Positions 12,139-23,850 of a stretch of 64,000 bases of DNA are shown here, piece by piece. Origin of the DNA: Raphanus sativus (Eukaryota; Streptophyta; Magnoliopsida; Brassicales; Brassicaceae); NCBI RefSeq assembly GCF_000801105.2, contig NC_079518.1:22238800-22302799 (forward strand), written 5' to 3'. The first letter of the stretch is position 1. Every line of letters starts with the position of its first letter. Under the pieces are notes generated by a model. That model had not been told where the DNA came from and did no database searches. It saw only the letters and a list, made by a program, of their open reading frames with translations. The translations under genes were made by a program, and so were the position numbers.

Positions 12139-12635
12139 TTAGTTCTTGTTAGAGCACATATCTGAGCATGAATCCACACATACCGAAACTTTTTCTGCGT
12201 GATCTGCACATAACATAAGAAAAAGAAAATCCATAAGAAAGTTAATTAGAGTCTTAATTATAAAATTAACTCAGATGATAAATAAAAAACTTAAAACATT
12301 CTAAGACATCTACTTATCCACATGATTGAAGTGTATACCACGAGAATATAAAACTTACCCATATCTTCGACCGAGGAGGATGAAACACAACGACTGGTAG
12401 CACATCCGAGTTTGCAAAAATAATCAGTCTGGTCTATTTTTTGAAGATCTGGCTTAGAAGGATTTGTACATTCCTTGAGACACGTGAAAGGACATGCCAA
12501 TTTTTTAAATCCATCTGCAGTTGCACCACAAAGCAAAATACAACCTTTGTAACATTCTTGAAAATTTATAGCCTCTGTCTCGACCAAAAGGCTCCCCATC
12601 ATCACCACTAAGATCACCATTATTTTGTTCTCCAT
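12139..12635 (-). CDS. Thionin-like secreted cysteine-rich peptide precursor
   Basis: The gene has two exons on the minus strand: 12,635-12,359 and 12,203-12,139. The intron runs GTAAGT...TGTGCAG. Splicing gives 113 residues. An open frame that ignores the intron would replace the true C-terminus. Residues 1-22 form a signal peptide (hydrophobic VILVVMMGSLLV, then ETEA). The mature part has nine cysteines in exon 1 (C28, 32, 36, 48, 52, 56, 74, 78, 83) and three in the short exon 2 (about C101, 105, 109), so twelve in total, an even number that suits disulfide pairing. The layout of signal peptide, cysteine-rich domain and acidic tail fits the plant thionin-like family (At1g12660/12663-type from memory). 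These are apoplastic or vacuolar peptides, some with antimicrobial activity. The adjacent PEPKR2 pseudogene supports this, since related genes lie together in Arabidopsis. I see no break, but activity is inferred. Confidence 0.85.
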
Positions 12636-12751
12636 ATTTTTTTGTGGAGGACAAAGATCTTTTTTTTAGAAAGAATATTAATATAAAAGTTGGCTGAAAG
12701 TGTTTGTTGATTATGAATGTTGGTTTGTGTAACTGGTTACTAGGGTTTGTG

Positions 12752-12759
12752 TATATATA
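12752..12759 (-). promoter_or_regulatory. TATA box of the thionin-like gene
   Basis: TATATATA lies about 117 bp upstream of the ATG at 12,635 on the minus strand, in a suitable position for a leader of about 85 nt. Confidence 0.6.
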
Positions 12760-13801
12760 GGGACTGTGTAATTTTGTGTTAATGATAGTCAACATTTTCA
12801 TATTTGAGTAATAAATTAGTTTAGATATGCTCTGGTATAATGATATAGTAGGTAATTAATCTTAGTTCATCCATTTAGAATATTGGGATTTCCTACGTTA
12901 CACATATAATCTAGATATGGTTATAATCTATTTTTATGATATGAAGTTAGACTATATACAATGGAGGTGTTGAATAAGAGATTCAATGGTTGAATCATTA
13001 TGATCACAGTGTTGAAAATGAAATTTGATGTAGCTTAATTGGTATTGAAAATATTTAACATGTTGAATAAAAAAAAGGTAGAGACCACTAACGACACATG
13101 TCATTTTTGAGAATTTTTTGATATTTTTACATTCTCTTTGTTATTTTAAACAAATATTCATATCATAAATTAAATAATTTTAATGAAAAATTTATCATTT
13201 TAGTTTTTTATCAATAGAGACTAATTTTATTTAATTTGAATATAAAAAAAAAATTATTAATTTCAAATCATCGAGCGCATCCTAACAAAATCTATCGTTC
13301 ATTTCCTAAGGTTGTGTACAACATATTAATAATAATTTAAAATTATTCTTAATAATTTAATCTGATTTAACATATTGAGTTCTACAGAATCCTCATCACT
13401 CCAAGACCTTGGCCCATCAAAGAATATGGATGGCTGGTTCAAAATATAAATATGCAGCTGAGTTATATTTACTTTACGGCTAAGTTATAAGTATGGTATA
13501 GCTGAGCTATATATTATATGTGCAGCATATTGCTGCGTATATTAGAGTCTTCATTCAAAGGTCCAAACAAGATCCCAGCCAATTCTGGTCCAAGTGCATT
13601 GCCTTTATAGACTCTTGGTTCCTTGAATTATGGGTTCACTTATGGTTACATAAGATAATCAGACTATTTAGTTGTAGAATAGAACAGTATGAATACTTAC
13701 TTGGTCATGAACTCTTTCACTTCAGTAAGGTTGGTGTTAAAATAGAATCTGGGAGCTGGTGTAGAGTTTATATAGAAGTTCCATGTAGACAGGTTTTAAT
13801 T
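12760..13801. other. AT-rich spacer with repeat fragments
   Basis: Three AACTCAGCTG/AACTTAGCCGTAA-like words (minus sense) lie at 13,453-13,515, the same motif as the arrays at 57.6-60.6 kb. A 94-residue open frame at 13,520-13,804 was not recognised. On its minus strand, words such as FYFNTNLTEVKEFMTK could be a decayed OB-fold-type exon, but this is weak. A possible MITE edge (ACAATGGAGGTGTTGAATAAG) lies at about 12,959. Confidence 0.35.
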
Positions 13802-14819
13802 TAATCTATTAATTTAGGGTTCTATTTTTATCTACTATTAACAAGTCATATTAGGACCACTTAAAGAATTAGTCAATATGACATATTTGATTATTTGTAT
13901 TAACAATAAACCAACTATAAATCTATTAACAATAAACCAACTATAAATTTGATTTTTTTAATTATAATAAAATCTGTTGAGAAAGAATCTAACAAAATCT
14001 TAGTTTAAAATTTAAATATTTTTTTATAAATAACACATTAATATATTTCGAAATTAGTAATATAATATTATTATAAGTAAATTTAACTAAAACTTATTAT
14101 AAAAAAGAAAATAAAAAATTCTTTATACTAACTTTTTATAGATTCTATGATATATTCCGTATTATATAAAAATAGAAGTGCTATATGAATTAAATATTAA
14201 AAATATATTAAATAGGTAAATTAACAAAAAAAAATTATTTTATTTTTTAACTTAAATAAATTATTGATCATCATTATAATGGATTAATCTTCGAAAACTA
14301 TATAATACTTCTAATCTATTAATTTAGGGTTCTATTTTTATCTACTATTAACAAGTCATAGTAGGACCACTTAAAGAATTAGTCAATATGACATATTTGA
14401 TTATTTGTATTAACAATAAACCAACTATAAATATATTAACAATAAACCAATTATAAATTTGATTTTTTAATTATAATAAAATCTGTTGAGAAAGAATCTA
14501 ACAAAATCTTAGTTTAAAATTTAAATATTTTTTTTATAAATAACACATTAATATATTTCGAAATTAGTAATATAATATTATTATAAGTAAATTTAACTAA
14601 AACTTATTATAAAAAAGAATAAAAAATTCTTTATACTAACTTTTTTATAGATTCTATGATATATTCCGTATTATATAAAAATAGAAGTGCTATATGAATT
14701 AAATATTAAAAATATATTAAATAGGTAAATTAACAAAAAAAAATTATTTTATTTTTTAACTTAAATAAATTATTGATCATCATTATAATGGATTAATCTT
14801 CGAAAACTATATAATACTT
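13802..14819. repeat. 510-bp head-to-tail duplication of a Helitron 5' end
   Basis: Copy 1 starts TAATCTATTAATTTAGGGTTC at 13,802 and copy 2 starts with the same words at 14,312, a 510-bp period. The copies are almost identical across their full length, with a few substitutions and 1-3-bp indels (mostly in A or T runs), so the duplication is recent. Confidence 0.9.
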
Positions 14820-15968
14820 TTATATTAAAATAAATGTATTAACATAAGTTAAAATTGTATATTTACAGCCATATATTATCTTTTTATTTATTTTGAAACT
14901 ATTAGCAATATATTGCTTAAAAATGTTTATATACAAAAATATAATAGTATATAATAACCTTTAGTTCATATACTATTTAAAAATATGTTATTAGTAAAAT
15001 ATGAAATTTCAGTAATTCATTTAAAATATTAGTGACAAAAATCAAATTTTAATTATAAATTTTATGTTATTTTAATTGTAACAAAATTTGTTGATAAAAG
15101 AATTAAAAATATCACCAAAAATTCAAATATTTTATAAAATAATACAGTAATGTAGTACCAAAACAAATTCAAAATTCATGTACTATTCCAAACTCAAATA
15201 GTTGTGTAATTTTCCAAAGTTGTCTCGAAAAAAGATATTATTTTTGAAAATAAATATTCAAACTCAAAATGATAATATTTCAAATTTTACAAAAGACAAA
15301 ATCATGGATAATAAAGATTAACTTTTTGAAATGTACCTGAAAAAAACTAACTATATATGTTGTAAAAATTTAAAGTAACCTAATGTTTTGACGTCTTAAT
15401 TTAAAAAAAAAATAGAACTTAATATCATAACATCCAAAACAAATATCCTATATAATAAATTTAATAAAATAGTATGATAGATACTACTATGTATAAAGTT
15501 TACTAAAACAATAGGATTATATTATTTAAAATAAATAAATCCCGTAAAATACTAAAATGAGATATGTTAAAGTATAACACAACATGTAAATATAATTATT
15601 TTAGTCATATTTATTTTCTATAATATAAATAAATAAAATTTAAAAATGTATTATATGCCAAATTTTTAAATTAAAGAAAACAACATAATTTGAATGGGGT
15701 TCTCTATTTGAGTATTTCATATTTTTATTTTATTTTATCTAACTCGAAAATATATTAATAAGTAATAAAAGTAAATAAAAAAGTAAATTTTTTTAAAAAA
15801 ACCATTATATATTAATAATACTGAATAAGAAATATAAACAATAATATGATATAGTAATACAATATATAACACTAAAATAGAAATTATATATTTAAAACAT
15901 TTTTAATAATATAAAATATATTTAAAAAATATAAATATATCCGCACGAACGTGCGGGTTAAAATCTAG
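13805..15968 (+). mobile_element. Helitron A, non-autonomous
   Basis: It begins A|TCTATTAATTTAGG (13,805) and ends in hairpin CCGCAC-GAAC-GTGCGG (15,941-15,956), then GTTAAAATCTAG (CTAG 15,965-15,968) and T. These are Helitron hallmarks: 5' TC, a 3' hairpin about 10 bp before CTRR, and A/T flanks. The interior is AT-rich without ORFs. Its 5' 510 bp are duplicated in tandem. Confidence 0.75.
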
Positions 15969-17148
15969 TCTATTCTATTAATTCTTCAACATCTCAAATT
16001 GATATGGGGTTATGTCCACTTTTTAATTTTCATAACTGTCACTAATACATCTTTAACTAGGTGTTTTCCTGCACCAGTGCAGTAAAAAATTTTAAAAATA
16101 TTTTTAAGCAGATAAATATAAATTATATTAATTTTTTATTAATATTATAAATTTTCTTTTGCTTATCAGTATTTTAATATAAATTTGATTTAACTGAACA
16201 TTAAAATTAAGATAAAAGCAATTTTGTTTATTTTGAATTATATTTAAGAATGTCTATGTATATATTTAAAATTATAATCTTAGGTAAAATTTTCTATCTA
16301 TTTATTTAATTAAATATATTAAATAAATATGTAAAATTTCATAATTGTCAAAAATTAAATTAATAATATTTATAAAGTCTGTAGATATATATAAGAAACT
16401 AATGATTTTACGATTTAATTTGATTTTATGATTTAATTTGATTTATGATTTAATTTTTATAATTTCTCTAAAAATATGTATATATTTTTGAAGTATTTTT
16501 AATTAAATGATATTTCGAAATTTGAAATGCCATAATTGAATATATTTATTTTAAATGATGATTTATGAGCATATTTTTAAAAAGTACAAAAATATAAATC
16601 GACAATAAATGTAATATATGAGTTATTACCATATTTAAAAAAGTTTACCAAAAATATAAATTAACATTAAATATAATTGTCCATGTCATATTAATCTATA
16701 AGACATGTCATCAATTTTAGTAGCCATGACATATTATTTTTGTGAAAATGATTGTAGAGAAAACATGTGGCAAAATCACTTCTCAAATATAGTCTAGGGG
16801 ATATACCTTTTTTATTAATATAACTGCCAAATCACGTAACTGGCTATTAATCACGTAACGGCCCAAAAGGGCGTATGATTCAATATGATTTGATATCGTA
16901 TTTTTTGTGAACGCCCATTACTGCATAATTATATTTCTTAATTTCTTAATCATGGTCATTAATCACGTAAATGGCTAAAAAGATATTATACAAAGATTAT
17001 AATTATTAAAGCCTCTTATAAATCATTTTAAAAAGATATTATACAAATTAAAAACAAAAATAATTAAAAACACAAATATAAAAATTAAACTTTTAAAAGA
17101 TGTAAAACAAAAAATTTACCCGCCCTTTTAAGGGCGGGTCAAAATCTA
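15969..17148 (+). mobile_element. Helitron B, abutting A
   Basis: It starts TCTATTCTATTAATTC directly after the CTAG of Helitron A. It ends with a perfect hairpin ACCCGCCC-TTTTA-AGGGCGGGT (about 17,118-17,139) and CAAAATCTA. The final G and a few bases of the junction with the next copy look deleted. There is no ORF. The last ~180 bp match the Helitron ends at 4.96, 17.6 and 17.8 kb. Confidence 0.65.
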
Positions 17149-18089
17149 TTCTATTAATTATCCTGTATGACCAATTAATAAAATGTCTTTTAGATCATTG
17201 TTAACCGTTCGTAACTTCCCTCGGCATATGAAACGATAATTTGGGCTTCGAATATTGTTAACCGTTCGTAACTTCCCTATATTCCTGTTTTTATGTTCAA
17301 ATAAAAAAATAAATAATTTAGACTGAATATTGACAAAAAGACGAAACCTTACCATATGATACATGTACATACTTACAAAACTTATCTATTCCATTAAATT
17401 CATATCATACAGAATATGATTATACAAACACACAAACATAAAAATTATGTTTCTTTAAAAAATAAAATTAAAACTAAAACTAAACAACTAAAATTAAAAT
17501 TAAAAATTATTATCATGATCCGATATTCTACAGATTTTAGTTTAACGGGTTTTAAATAGATTTCTACATTTGGACCCGCCTTTTTATATTTTTTAGTTTT
17601 ATATTCTTTTAGAAATTTAATTTTTATATTTATATGTTTTAGTCATATTTGTGTTTTTCATTGTATAACATTTCTCTTAAATAATTAATAGGAGGTTTTA
17701 ATCATTGTATTAAAATAGTTTTACCATACATATATCAATATGTTATGTTTCTATTTTAATAGTATTGACTAGATTCGGATTCGCCTTTAAAAGAGCTGGT
17801 ATATTTTTTTGTTTACATATTTTAGAAATTTAATTTTTATATTTATGTTTTAATCATATTTATATTTTTATTTGTATAATATTTCTTTTAAATAATTAAT
17901 AAGAGGTTTTAATAGTTATCGTAAAATAGTTTGACCACACATATATCAATAGGTCATATTCCTGTTTTAGTATATTGATATTATATAATGAAAAAACGTA
18001 AATAAAAACATAAATATAAAAATTAAATTTATAAAAAAAAATGTAAAAAAAAAATATACCCGCCCTTCTAAGGGCGGGTCAAAATCTAG
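17149..18089 (+). mobile_element. Helitron C with nested and inverted Helitron ends
   Basis: The start TTCTATTAATTATCC follows Helitron B directly. The end is hairpin ACCCGCCC-TTCTA-AGGGCGGGT (18,058-18,079) and CAAAATCTAG (18,086-18,089), then T. Inside are two tandem minus-strand copies of the 3' end (about 17,565-17,758 and 17,765-17,975). The segment 17,767-18,089 therefore has Helitron 3' ends facing outward on both sides. A 57-bp tandem repeat (GTTAACCGTTCGTAACTTCC) lies at 17,199 and 17,256. Confidence 0.6.
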
Positions 18090-18399
18090 TAATAAAATTA
18101 AATTTAGACAGGTTCAAATAGACATATGTGGTCCGATAATCATAACCATTACACAGGTTTTAATAATAAAATTATATTCATAAACCTCCAAGTATGTTTC
18201 AAAAAAAAAAAAAAAAAAAAACCTCCAAGTATCTTTGGATTAACCGTAGTGACCACCATCACAAACCGGGATTTATCCCCTAAACTCAAAAGATTCGGCA
18301 AGTTGACGGAGCCTCATCCCACAAAGATAAGTAAACAATCAAGGTTCTGATCTTCTGATGCAAGATAAATTACAACATAGTTATAAGCATGCAATGAAG

Positions 18400-19140
18400 A
18401 GTAGTACAATGCTTAATATATTGTGGTCAGTTGATGCTTACGGGTCAATTAGGAGACGGGCCACAACTCGAGTCGATACTGCGTGGTTGTTTATGTCAGA
18501 GCCTTGGACGTAACTTACTACATCTGAAAGTTGAAATCTAGCTTAACGAATCCAAAACCTAAAGGAAACAAAGTCACAATTTATTAATATACCTAGGATC
18601 TCTAAGTTAGTGTCAGAAAGAGTTTGGTGATCGTCGTACTGGCAAAGCATGAACTTCTGAAGTTTGAACTTCTGAAGATAGATCACGTGAGTGGCGGTAA
18701 GGACTTCTTCAATAGTTGTTGATGGGAGAAAACGAATGACAAATTGATGATCAATAGTCTTGAACATGTTACTGCAGTGTGCAAAACCAATCCACTTTCA
18801 CAATGGAACCAGAACCCAATTCGCCATCCTCTCTTCGATCTCTTCACATGAATACTTCAAAAGGGTCTTGCTTTTTCTCGCATTGGGTTTGTAGTTTAAC
18901 GACGGAGATTCCATTGCAGATAACATCTGATCTTTGTTACGGTAGTGATTGGCACGACCGGCAGGGATGAATCCGTGGATCAAGGTATCATGCATATTTA
19001 GTCAATCGCGATCATAGGACAGAAGCAATAAATCAGTGGTGATAGAAGAAATATCTGGTTACCTTTTCCGAAGCACTAATGATCAACTGAGTTAAGATGG
19101 GGAGATGTAGAGATAGAAGAAGATTCACTGCTCCATGGAA
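18400..19140 (-). pseudogene. DUF223/OB-fold (RPA-like) gene fragment
   Basis: Minus-strand words read LIHGFIPAGRANHYR, then (new frame) FKTIDHQFVIRFLPSTTIEEVL. An intron (GTATATTAATAA...TTTCAG, about 18,590-18,522) is followed by DVVSYVQGSDINN and TRVVARLLIDP with a stop. This pattern is typical of the large Brassicaceae family of DUF223/replication protein A-like OB-fold proteins, some linked to Helitrons. Frameshifts and stops break it. The short open frames at 18,543-18,767 and 18,798-18,995 are pieces of this same remnant. It lies just downstream of the Helitron row. Confidence 0.65.
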
Positions 19141-19181
19141 ACCAAGGATTGCTTTCTATTACTAAGATAGAAAAATATATG

Positions 19182-19543
19182 GAAGAAAAAAGTTGATCAG
19201 CCCAGGACAGCAAAATAGATATGGGCCAAATAAGAGGCACATGACACCGTAAACCAAATAGCCCACTCTGCTTTAAAATAAATAAAAAACTAAAGAGTGG
19301 GACCCACTTACCTTGCTGACATGGTGCACTGTGAATGAGAAAACTCTCTCATTATAATATAGAAAGAAAAAAGTCGATCAGCCCAGGACAGCAAAATAGA
19401 TATGGGCCAAATAAGAGGCACATGACACCGTAAACCAAATAGTCCACTCTGCTTTAAAATAAATAAAAAACTAAAGAGTGGGACCCACTTACCTTGCTGA
19501 CATAGTGCACTGTGAATGAGAAAACTCTCTCATTATAATATAG
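19182..19543. repeat. 181-bp tandem duplication
   Basis: Two copies (19,182-19,362 and 19,363-19,543) each contain GATCAGCCCAGGACAGC, ATGGGCCAAATAAGAGGC, AAAGAGTGGGACCCAC and end CTCTCTCATTATAATATAG. Only about three bases differ, so the duplication is recent. No coding sense is seen. Confidence 0.9.
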
Positions 19544-19716
19544 ATTCGCTTTTAGCGGTATCATCTAATAAAATGATCTAAGAAGATGAATAATATACTA
19601 TTTTTAGATGCTATTCTATTAGAAAAGAAATTGGTTTGATATAAAAAATGACACATGTTTTATATCTGCCGCGTCAGCACCAAAAGAAAATAGTCTCTTT
19701 TGTGCATAATTTTTAC

Positions 19717-20280
19717 TATCCACCTAGGCCTGGGCATTTTTATCTCAATCCGAAGTACCTACCTAAACCCGAACCGGAAAAACCGAAACCAAATCCGAAC
19801 TGTTACAAAAATATCCGAACGGGACTTATGAGCTTAGTACTTTGGTGTTTGGTTATAACTCGTACCGATCCGAAATCCAAACTAGGATCCAAAAATATCC
19901 GAAATTAGTTAAATATGTTAATGTTTGATATATTTTAAGGTGATTTAGATGTATTGACTATTCAAAATATTTTTGTAGTTTGTTTTATTTGTTATTTTGA
20001 ATTATTTTTAGCCAATTTAGTTAGTTTAACTAATATTTAATTAAATTTGTAAACAATTTATATATTTTTGAAACAAAAATTCGTCGCCTTTTGAGGTTTA
20101 AAAAATATATTTTTGAACGATTTTAAACATTGGTTACATCCTATCCGAACCGAACCGAATCCGATCCGATAATTAGTAAATACCGAATAGTACTTCTAAG
20201 CATAACCCCGAAAATTCAAAAATCCAAATCACTCGGACCGATACCAAATAGGCCACCGAACGCCCAGGCCTATATCCGCC
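19717..20280. mobile_element. Non-autonomous hAT element (548 bp) with 8-bp target duplication
   Basis: The inverted ends are TAGGCCTGGGCA (19,725) and CGCCCAGGCCTA (ending 20,272), 11 of 12 matching. The flanks TATCCACC (19,717-19,724) and TATCCGCC (20,273-20,280) form an 8-bp target duplication with one mismatch. The length of the duplication and the TAGG-type ends fit the hAT superfamily. The interior is an AT core between ACCGAA/ATCCGAA-rich arms, with no transposase. Confidence 0.85.
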
Positions 20281-20871
20281 TGCCGTAACTGTTTGATGAA
20301 TATATTTTTATATTATCTTCTTATGGATGGATATTCAGTAAATTCATCCATAATGTTTTGATATCTAAAAAACTATACTTATCATGTTATTCAAAATATG
20401 GCCTGCGGTTGTCGAGCCCACGAAGCCCGTTTTTTGCCAACCAACAAACACAGGCAAGTGACTTGCCTTTGCCGATACAACAGATTTTGGCTTTGAATAC
20501 TATATCTGTTTGAAATTATCTTCTACATATTATGTACACATGAAAACCAAGAAAATATGAATTATTGTAAATTATCTATGGTTCCCGTACCAAATGAGTA
20601 AAGTTCTTTATTTTAAAGTTTCAATCTGGGTTCCCTCCAAGACTATAAGAAATGTAACCCCACGGGCACCAACTAAAAATGCGTGGCAAACAATTATTGG
20701 AGTATATGATTACCAGAAAAGAGGGACTTTAATATTCCGTAAATTGAATGTTTTATTTGTGCGACTGAAAGGTAATAGTTTTTTTTCTGAAACACTTTTT
20801 TGATCACAAAAGGTAATAAATTAGACTAAAAAACTAATACATAAATTTATACATGAATATTCTTCTTCGTG
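20281..20871. other. Spacer, no gene recognised
   Basis: Mixed AT-rich DNA with an open frame of 69 codons at 20,594 that I do not recognise. Nothing else can be supported. Confidence 0.4.
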
Positions 20872-22304
20872 CAAAGAGTAAGTTTTTCTTCCTCGTTTAT
20901 GATAATCCTAAAGTTTCTTTCGTCTTATTTTTCCTCTCCTATCTCTTTTTAAAGGGGTCCGATAGTGGTTCTGGTGCACCGGTGTTCGGCCTCCACGTCG
21001 CTTCTCTCTCCCTTTCCTCTAGTTTTCCTTTGCCCTTCCTCCTCTTCTCTTTGGCGGGGTTGACATGTCTTAAGCTCTGGTGAAGGCAATACCGTCGAAA
21101 CCCTATATCTGCTCTGGGGAGAGCTACATCTGGCACTTTTCTGTCCCTCTCGTGGTTCAACGAGGCGTCTCGAGTGGTGTTGGAGTAAGGTTCGGCTTTT
21201 AAGGTTTGATTCTTGGCGGATATGTTTTCAGTTTGATGTTTCGTCTGTGTCTCATGGCAGTGGTGGCGCGTGGGTGCTCTGTCGGTTCACTCCTCTATTC
21301 CTTAAGTTTCTTGATGCAATTGTGTTTCGTTGTGAAGTGGAACATTGGGTCTCAGTGGGTTGGAACTCGGGGTCATGTTTCAGCATTTGGTTTTCATGGT
21401 GTTCAAAGGAGACGTCTATTGGTTGGATGGTGCGTGCTCAGTCCTCCTGGTGTGGTTGTGGGTTTCCTGAGCTCTTTGCGTTTGCAGGTTATGAGTCGTC
21501 GATTTCTCTGTTGTCTGTGGCTTACCCATCTGCTTCCTTGGAGGATGCTCTCCTTTTGCCGCATCATTCATTTACGGGCTTGGTCAGTTCAAGCAGTTAA
21601 GTCTGTTTCGATTTTCGCCTTGTTCACTGTGTCGCTACGTTAGTCTCTCCAACATGATGTAGAAGACCGGGTGGGGATCTCATTCTCAGGATAGAGCGTC
21701 GATTTTGAGCTTTGATTGGGACAATTGTTGTTTTTCATCGAGGATACCTAGTGGGACTTTAGCCATGTGTTGGAAACCTTTTGGTCACTTGAGCAGGTTG
21801 TTGTCTCTCTTTTCTTGCAGGACTTGAAGCCCTTGTTCTTGGTAATGCCTCATTTCAATCCATCTTTCTCCAGGTTGTTTGTCGCTAGGTGGCCCTGATG
21901 TCTTGTGGTCTATTAAATCCAAGCGATGGATTCTTGAGGTTGCGGTTGCTTTCCTTTTAAGTATGTCATTTTCATCCAATTATCCTTCAGGTTATAGCTT
22001 AATGGTCAATGGAGAGCACAAGCTCGGGGAACTCGTCAAACATCAGCTACACCGGGAATTTCGCTAGTGTACCAGAAACCGAGGAAACAAGGTGAACGCC
22101 ACCCTTTAGTGGTTAAGCATTTATATTAGAGAACAATGTTTGATAGTTTAGCAATTTCAGAACCTTCTAGTTGAACGTGCTGGTGTGGTGATTGGGCGAA
22201 GCTAGTTTAGGTGTAGCTATACTTAAACCGTTTTGGTTGAATCTAGTATGTAATTGAAATTTGAATTCCTGGTTTCTGGTTGAAAAAAATATATATATTA
22301 AAAA
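20872..22304 (+). mobile_element. Long non-coding retroposon (Sadhu-like?), plus strand
   Basis: A G/T-rich, relatively GC-rich segment without a continuous protein runs into an A-rich tail (about 22,283-22,306). AATATTCTTCTTCGTG (20,856-20,871) and AATATTCCTATTGGTG (22,305-22,320) match at 13 of 16 positions and may be an aged target duplication. It resembles in style the better-bounded retroposon at 37.2-38.8 kb. Frames at 21,206-21,643 and 21,247-21,600 overlap in different phases and look like chance frames. The Sadhu assignment is a guess from size and lack of coding. Confidence 0.45.
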
Positions 22305-22394
22305 AATATTCCTATTGGTGTAAAATATAGTAAATATGCACACCTATTTTTTGTAAAAAAGGTTATTATATTACTTAAAATTGAAGTGGTCTGG

Positions 22395-23850
22395 GTAATC
22401 ATACCGGAATAGAACAACCGATAAAACACAATTCCCTATGGAAGGACCACACAGTTCTAGTTATAGAATCGGAAATCTGGTTTTGCGCTTTTGGAATATG
22501 AATGATCTTTAATTCTAGAAAGCATGTCTGCAAAGTCTATTCTCTCCAGATCTCTTGTAAAGCTTGGCCAAGCTTTGGGCTTCTTTATCATGGCGATCAA
22601 ATCCTTGCAATCTGTCACAAATCTATGGCAGGTTGAGTGCTGAAGCATACTCTCTATCGTCCATCGTAGTGCTCCAGCTGTTGCCGTAGTGGCATTACAA
22701 TTGTATTGCCAAGCTTACCGCTTCTCTTACGCACGTTGGACACATATGGTTGTGCTGATTGTTGACTTAATGAAGAGCCAATGCGCATCGGAAAAAGCTT
22801 AGGATCTAGGACTCCCTATGCTTCACACGTAAATTACCTTGATTCTCCGATTTGTCTTTAATCCTCCAAGACTGCCATTTGTGCTGATCATATGGAGCAT
22901 ACCGAGATCCATAACGGTTCATATCAGGTTTGAATTTTCTTTCTTTCCCACCATGTTTCCTTGGATGCCAATTCCAAGATGCCTCCTTTCGGTCATAACT
23001 CGAGCGATAGTTTCTCGGTTTCCTCTGAGTTTTTGAACCTCGATGGCAGAAAAGTGTAATGATTGTTATTGGTTTCTCGCTCATAGCGGTTAACCCGTTC
23101 ATGAGGCCTCTGCTCACGCAGAAAAGGGTGGCGAGTTGGATCATCAATCTGTTGAACCCGTGCAAAGACGCATGTTCTCTCCGCCTGATTACTCATTGCG
23201 TGGTCCTTCATCAGGCAGTTAGAGTACTTAAAAAGCTTCTCGTAGTTGATTTTGATCGACACTTCATCACCATTTAGTGATGAGATCTTCTCGGTAAACA
23301 AAAGAGGTTTTCGGCTATCGACATCAATAAGCATGCGATCTGCCGATAGTGCAACCATATCAATTTGACCAAGCTTACGTCCTATGTTTTTAGGTGGTTT
23401 ATTGTCCATAGACGTAACGAAATACCTGTGATCTCAACCAAAATGGGATAATCCATGGGTAATCGTCATGAACTATTGCCTCCCAGTGGACAAGCAAAAA
23501 CATGCGGTAATTGTAGTGAAAAGTCCCTCAGCGTAGTACTGATTGCAGGTCTTCCTCAATGGAAAAGTTAAAAAGAAACTTTCCATTACCCATATTGTTA
23601 GTTGTTATGTGATCATGCATCTCCTATTGTGTCAGCATATACTGAATCAGTTTCTCTATATTCTGCTTCTTTGGATTTAAGATTTTCCCTTTCAATGAAC
23701 TATGATAATCATGGATTGTGTGTTCATCATCTTGTTCTATTAACTGGATTGGTTCATCATCATTGTCATACAAGATCCATTTGCCTTTTCGATCTGCCAT
23801 ATGAGCAGGCCCTAAGCGATTCGTTGTCCAATTCATGGTTTCCTCTGAAA
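22395..23850 (-). pseudogene. LINE remnant: DUF4283-type ORF1 joined to RNase H-like end, RT deleted
   Basis: From about 23,800 the minus strand reads MADRKGKWILYDNDDEPIQL, the start of a plant LINE ORF1. A later frame gives NIGRKLGQIDMVALSADRMLIDV and SLNGDEVSIKINYEKLF, the DUF4283/zinc-knuckle region, whose first knuckle cysteine is lost (KYSNC). From about 22,690 the frame gives CHRFVTDCKDLIAMI and, after a frameshift, KIIHIPKAQNQISDS, an RVT_3 RNase H-like domain. Endonuclease and reverse transcriptase are absent between them. Several frameshifts are present. It lies directly after the retroposon tail at 22.3 kb. Confidence 0.7.

Noticed and set aside
21206..21643. 145- and 117-codon overlapping frames
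   Set aside because: They overlap in different phases within a non-coding retroposon and show no domain.
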